Shown here: in pieces, positions 13,061 to 15,108 of the stretch | How the letters are laid out: each line of letters opens with the position of its first letter | Position numbering within the stretch: position 1 is the stretch's first letter | DNA from: Planctomycetaceae bacterium UBA4732 | Lineage (GTDB): Bacteria > Planctomycetota > Planctomycetia > Gemmatales > Gemmataceae | DNA length: 15,108 bases | NCBI GenBank assembly: GCA_002404095.1 | Contig: DHJA01000073.1 | Span: 7,642-22,749 of the forward strand | Reading direction: 5' to 3' | Position numbers and translations under genes: made by a program | The notes under the pieces: model-generated | Seen by the model: only the letters and a program-made list of their open reading frames with translations | What the model was told of the DNA's origin: nothing | Database searches by the model: none

Positions 13061-13147
13061 GGGCGAACGGCCGGCGTAAGCCGGCTGGTGTGGGATGCTG
13101 TCGCCGACAATGTAACGCACCAGCCGGCTTACGCCGGCCGTTCGCCC
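13061..13147. repeat. Perfect 30-bp inverted repeat made of two opposed palindromes
   Basis: Bases 13061-13090 and 13118-13147 are exact reverse complements separated by 27 bp. Each arm also folds alone as GCCGGC-GTAA-GCCGGC or its complement with a TTAC loop (13070-13085 and 13123-13138). This is a BIME-like layout of a different sequence family from the one at 1-81. It ends 25 bp before the peptidase start, so it would lie in that gene's leader RNA or promoter. Confidence 0.85.
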
Positions 13148-13172
13148 ATCTTCGTGAGGGGGAATCGAGGAC

Positions 13173-15032
13173 ATGGTTTATCTGTCAACGCGGCTATTCC
13201 TTCGGCCATCGTATGTCGTGCTGGGGCTTGCGCTCCTCACCGCCGTTCCGGCTCACGCCGCGGACAATTCCGCTGCGGCGTCCGAGGAACGCCTTCGTAA
13301 GGACGTCTTCTACCTCGCCTCTGATGAATTGGAAGGCCGGGGACCGACGACAAAAGGCATCGATAAAGCCGCTGATTACATCGCCGCCGAGTTCAAGAAA
13401 GCCGGCCTTCGGCCCGGCGGCGGCGATGGGACGTATTTTCAACCCTTTCCCTACCCGGCCAACGTCCTTGATGAGCCGGCCCGCCTCACGCTCAGAGGAC
13501 CAAAAGGCCAGGAAATCGTCCTGAAACAGGGCGATCAGTTCAATCCAATGGGACTAGGTCGTGCCGGTAAGTTGACCGCCCTCGTCGTCTTTGCCGGCTA
13601 TGGCATCACCAGCGTCGCGGCCAAATACGACGACTACGACGGCATCGACGCGACCGATAAAGTGGTCGTCGTGCTGCGCGATGCGCCGCACTGTGCCAAT
13701 AATGAAGAGACGGCCGCGCGGCTCAAAGCTGCGGCCTCCTTCACCCGCAAGATGGCCAACGCCGAGAAACATAAGGCAGCCGCCGTGCTTTTCGTCAACG
13801 ACGCGGAGACGGCTCGCGGCGACGATGACTTGCTCGATTTCAACTTCACCGCCCTGGGACGAATCGCGCAGGAAAGCAACCGGCCGGCCTTTCACGTCCA
13901 CCGATCCGTCCTCCAAACCATGCTCACGGCTACGGGCGCCGCCGATCTGGCCGACTTGGAACGCCGGATCGATAAAGACCTTGAGCCACAGAGTAAGGAG
14001 CTAATCGGCTGGACGGCCGGCCTTGAGGTGAAAGCACACAAAGGCGCCTTGACCCTGAAGAACGTGATCGGCGTGCTGGAAGGGGCGGGGCCGTTGGCGA
14101 AAGAGACGGTCGTCGTCGGCGCCCACTACGATCACCTCGGCTACGGCGGCGCCGGCGGCAGCTTGGTCAAAACCATCAAGAAGCCGATCATCCACCCCGG
14201 CGCCGACGACAACGCTTCCGGCAGCGCCGCCGTGATGGAACTGGCGCGTCGCTCCGGCGCCGCGCCGGATCGCATTGGCCGCCGTGTGGTGTTCATGGCC
14301 TTCAGCGGCGAGGAAATCGGCCTGGAAGGTTCCAAATACTACTGCGAACATCCGCTGTTTCCGCTCGAAGAAACAGCGGCCATGTTCAACCTGGACATGG
14401 TGGGCAGGCTGCGCCCGGACGAGAAGAGTCACAAGGAAAACGTCCTCGTCGAGGGCGCCGGCACCGGCAAGAACTTTGCCGATCTGATCGACGCCGTCAA
14501 CCGGAAGTACGATTTCAACCTCTCCAAAAGGTCGGAAACGCTGCCCGCCAACAGCGACCATTTCTCTTTCTATAAAAAGAGGATCCCTGTTTTATTCTTC
14601 TGGACCGGCAACCACTCCGACTATCACAAGCCGACCGACACGGCCGACAAGGTCAACGTTGCGGGGATGCGTAAGGTCGTAGACCTGAGCGCGGACGTGG
14701 TCTCGGCGCTGGCCACGGAAGCAAAACGGCCGGAGTATCAGGCGGTGAAGGTCAGTTCGGCCAAGCGGTCGGACGGCCCGACGCTGCGCGTCATGCCGAA
14801 CTACACCGACGACGGCGACGGTTTGTTACTGGACGGCGTCGCGGACGACGGCCCGGCGGCGAAGGCCGGCCTGAAGGCCGGCGACCGCATTGTGGAAGTG
14901 GCCGGCGCTCCAGTCAAGAATATCACGACCTATATGGAAGCGATGAGCGCCCAGAAGCGGGGCGAAACCATTGAGGTGGCCGTTATGCGCGACGGCAAAA
15001 GGAAAAGCATTAAGGTAAAACTCGATCCGTAA
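13173..15032 (+). CDS. Secreted M28-family zinc metallopeptidase with PDZ domain
   Basis: The 619-residue protein begins with a signal peptide (hydrophobic core about 13-25, likely cut after AHA at residue 29). A protease-associated-like segment spans about 120-250. The M28 catalytic domain follows near 295-515 with all zinc and catalytic residues: His318 (GAHYDHLG), Asp345 (HPGADDNASG), Glu380/Glu381 (FSGEE), Asp408 (FNLDMVG) and His485 (HSDYHKPTDT). The last 75 residues form a PDZ domain (VADDGPAAKAGLKAGDRIVEV). It probably acts in the periplasm or outside as an aminopeptidase; the substrate is unknown. The ATG at 13173 is preceded by GAGGGGGAA and GAGG. A BIME-like repeat lies just upstream. 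Confidence 0.92.
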   Translation: MVYLSTRLFLRPSYVVLGLALLTAVPAHAADNSAAASEERLRKDVFYLASDELEGRGPTTKGIDKAADYIAAEFKKAGLRPGGGDGTYFQPFPYPANVLDEPARLTLRGPKGQEIVLKQGDQFNPMGLGRAGKLTALVVFAGYGITSVAAKYDDYDGIDATDKVVVVLRDAPHCANNEETAARLKAAASFTRKMANAEKHKAAAVLFVNDAETARGDDDLLDFNFTALGRIAQESNRPAFHVHRSVLQTMLTATGAADLADLERRIDKDLEPQSKELIGWTAGLEVKAHKGALTLKNVIGVLEGAGPLAKETVVVGAHYDHLGYGGAGGSLVKTIKKPIIHPGADDNASGSAAVMELARRSGAAPDRIGRRVVFMAFSGEEIGLEGSKYYCEHPLFPLEETAAMFNLDMVGRLRPDEKSHKENVLVEGAGTGKNFADLIDAVNRKYDFNLSKRSETLPANSDHFSFYKKRIPVLFFWTGNHSDYHKPTDTADKVNVAGMRKVVDLSADVVSALATEAKRPEYQAVKVSSAKRSDGPTLRVMPNYTDDGDGLLLDGVADDGPAAKAGLKAGDRIVEVAGAPVKNITTYMEAMSAQKRGETIEVAVMRDGKRKSIKVKLDP

Positions 15033-15093
15033 AGGCGCTTACACAGACGGGCGCCGGATGTGCTTCCCGATTTTGGAGGCGGGGGCTGTAGGG

Positions 15094-15108
15094 GCGGGGT
15101 TTCCCCGC
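15094..15108. terminator. Hairpin at window end, possible terminator
   Basis: GCGGGG-TTT-CCCCGC forms a 6-bp stem with a 3-nt loop, 62 bp after the peptidase stop. The window ends here, so a T tract or a longer repeat cannot be seen. It may instead belong to a dispersed palindromic repeat. Confidence 0.4.

Larger units (their letters stand above)
12826..13172. other. Gene-free spacer between divergent sigma factor and peptidase genes
   Basis: This 347-bp stretch holds no credible gene. It contains the sigma leader motif (12843-12880), the GTAGATT hairpin (12933-12972), a small palindrome CTCAC/GTGAG near 13000, an AT-richer patch near 13010-13040 that could hold a promoter for the peptidase gene, and the opposed palindromes at 13061-13147. 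Confidence 0.7.

Overview
The window reads as chromosomal DNA of a high-GC planctomycete, probably Gemmata-like. Three things suggest this: an ECF sigma factor gene overlapping a giant Ser/Thr kinase with TPR repeats, an SBBP-repeat protein opening with the LERLEDR-type N-terminus of planctomycete secreted proteins, and abundant palindromic intergenic repeats. The taxonomic call is inference from gene content; no rRNA or other marker gene is present.

Layout. Bases 1-1507 hold ribD (minus strand) followed by a 70-residue single-pass membrane protein and a pair of opposed palindromes. Bases 1677-2993 encode a neutral/alkaline ceramidase-family protein, transcribed divergently from ribD across a short GTCCTATAA tandem repeat. 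Bases 3037-3745 hold two small unrecognised genes in tight tandem. Bases 3847-5708 hold an SBBP-repeat secreted protein on the minus strand that is split by a frameshift. Bases 5898-9042 form a toxin-antitoxin island of four plus-strand modules: two tandemly duplicated DUF104-like/PIN pairs, one DUF433/DUF5615-like pair and one further antitoxin/VapC pair. Bases 9039-12825 hold the kinase and sigma factor genes on the minus strand. Bases 13173-15032 encode an exported M28 metallopeptidase with a PDZ domain.

The main discovery is in the toxin-antitoxin island. The first PIN toxin has lost its C-terminal catalytic part and is fused in frame to about 90 residues matching the tail of the ceramidase encoded 3.7 kb upstream. 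The two DNA copies differ at 13 of 271 positions, and 12 of those changes are silent. This suggests the fused segment is the remnant of a second ceramidase paralogue, or is itself under protein-level constraint. The DUF5615-like toxin is also cut short, so two of four toxins are broken while all four antitoxins are intact.

The other notable structure is intergenic. A 38-bp leader-like motif lies upstream of both the sigma factor gene and the SBBP gene in the same orientation, hinting at shared ECF control. A hairpin family occurs at two sites. Two different BIME-like pairs of opposed palindromes flank the ribD region and precede the peptidase gene.
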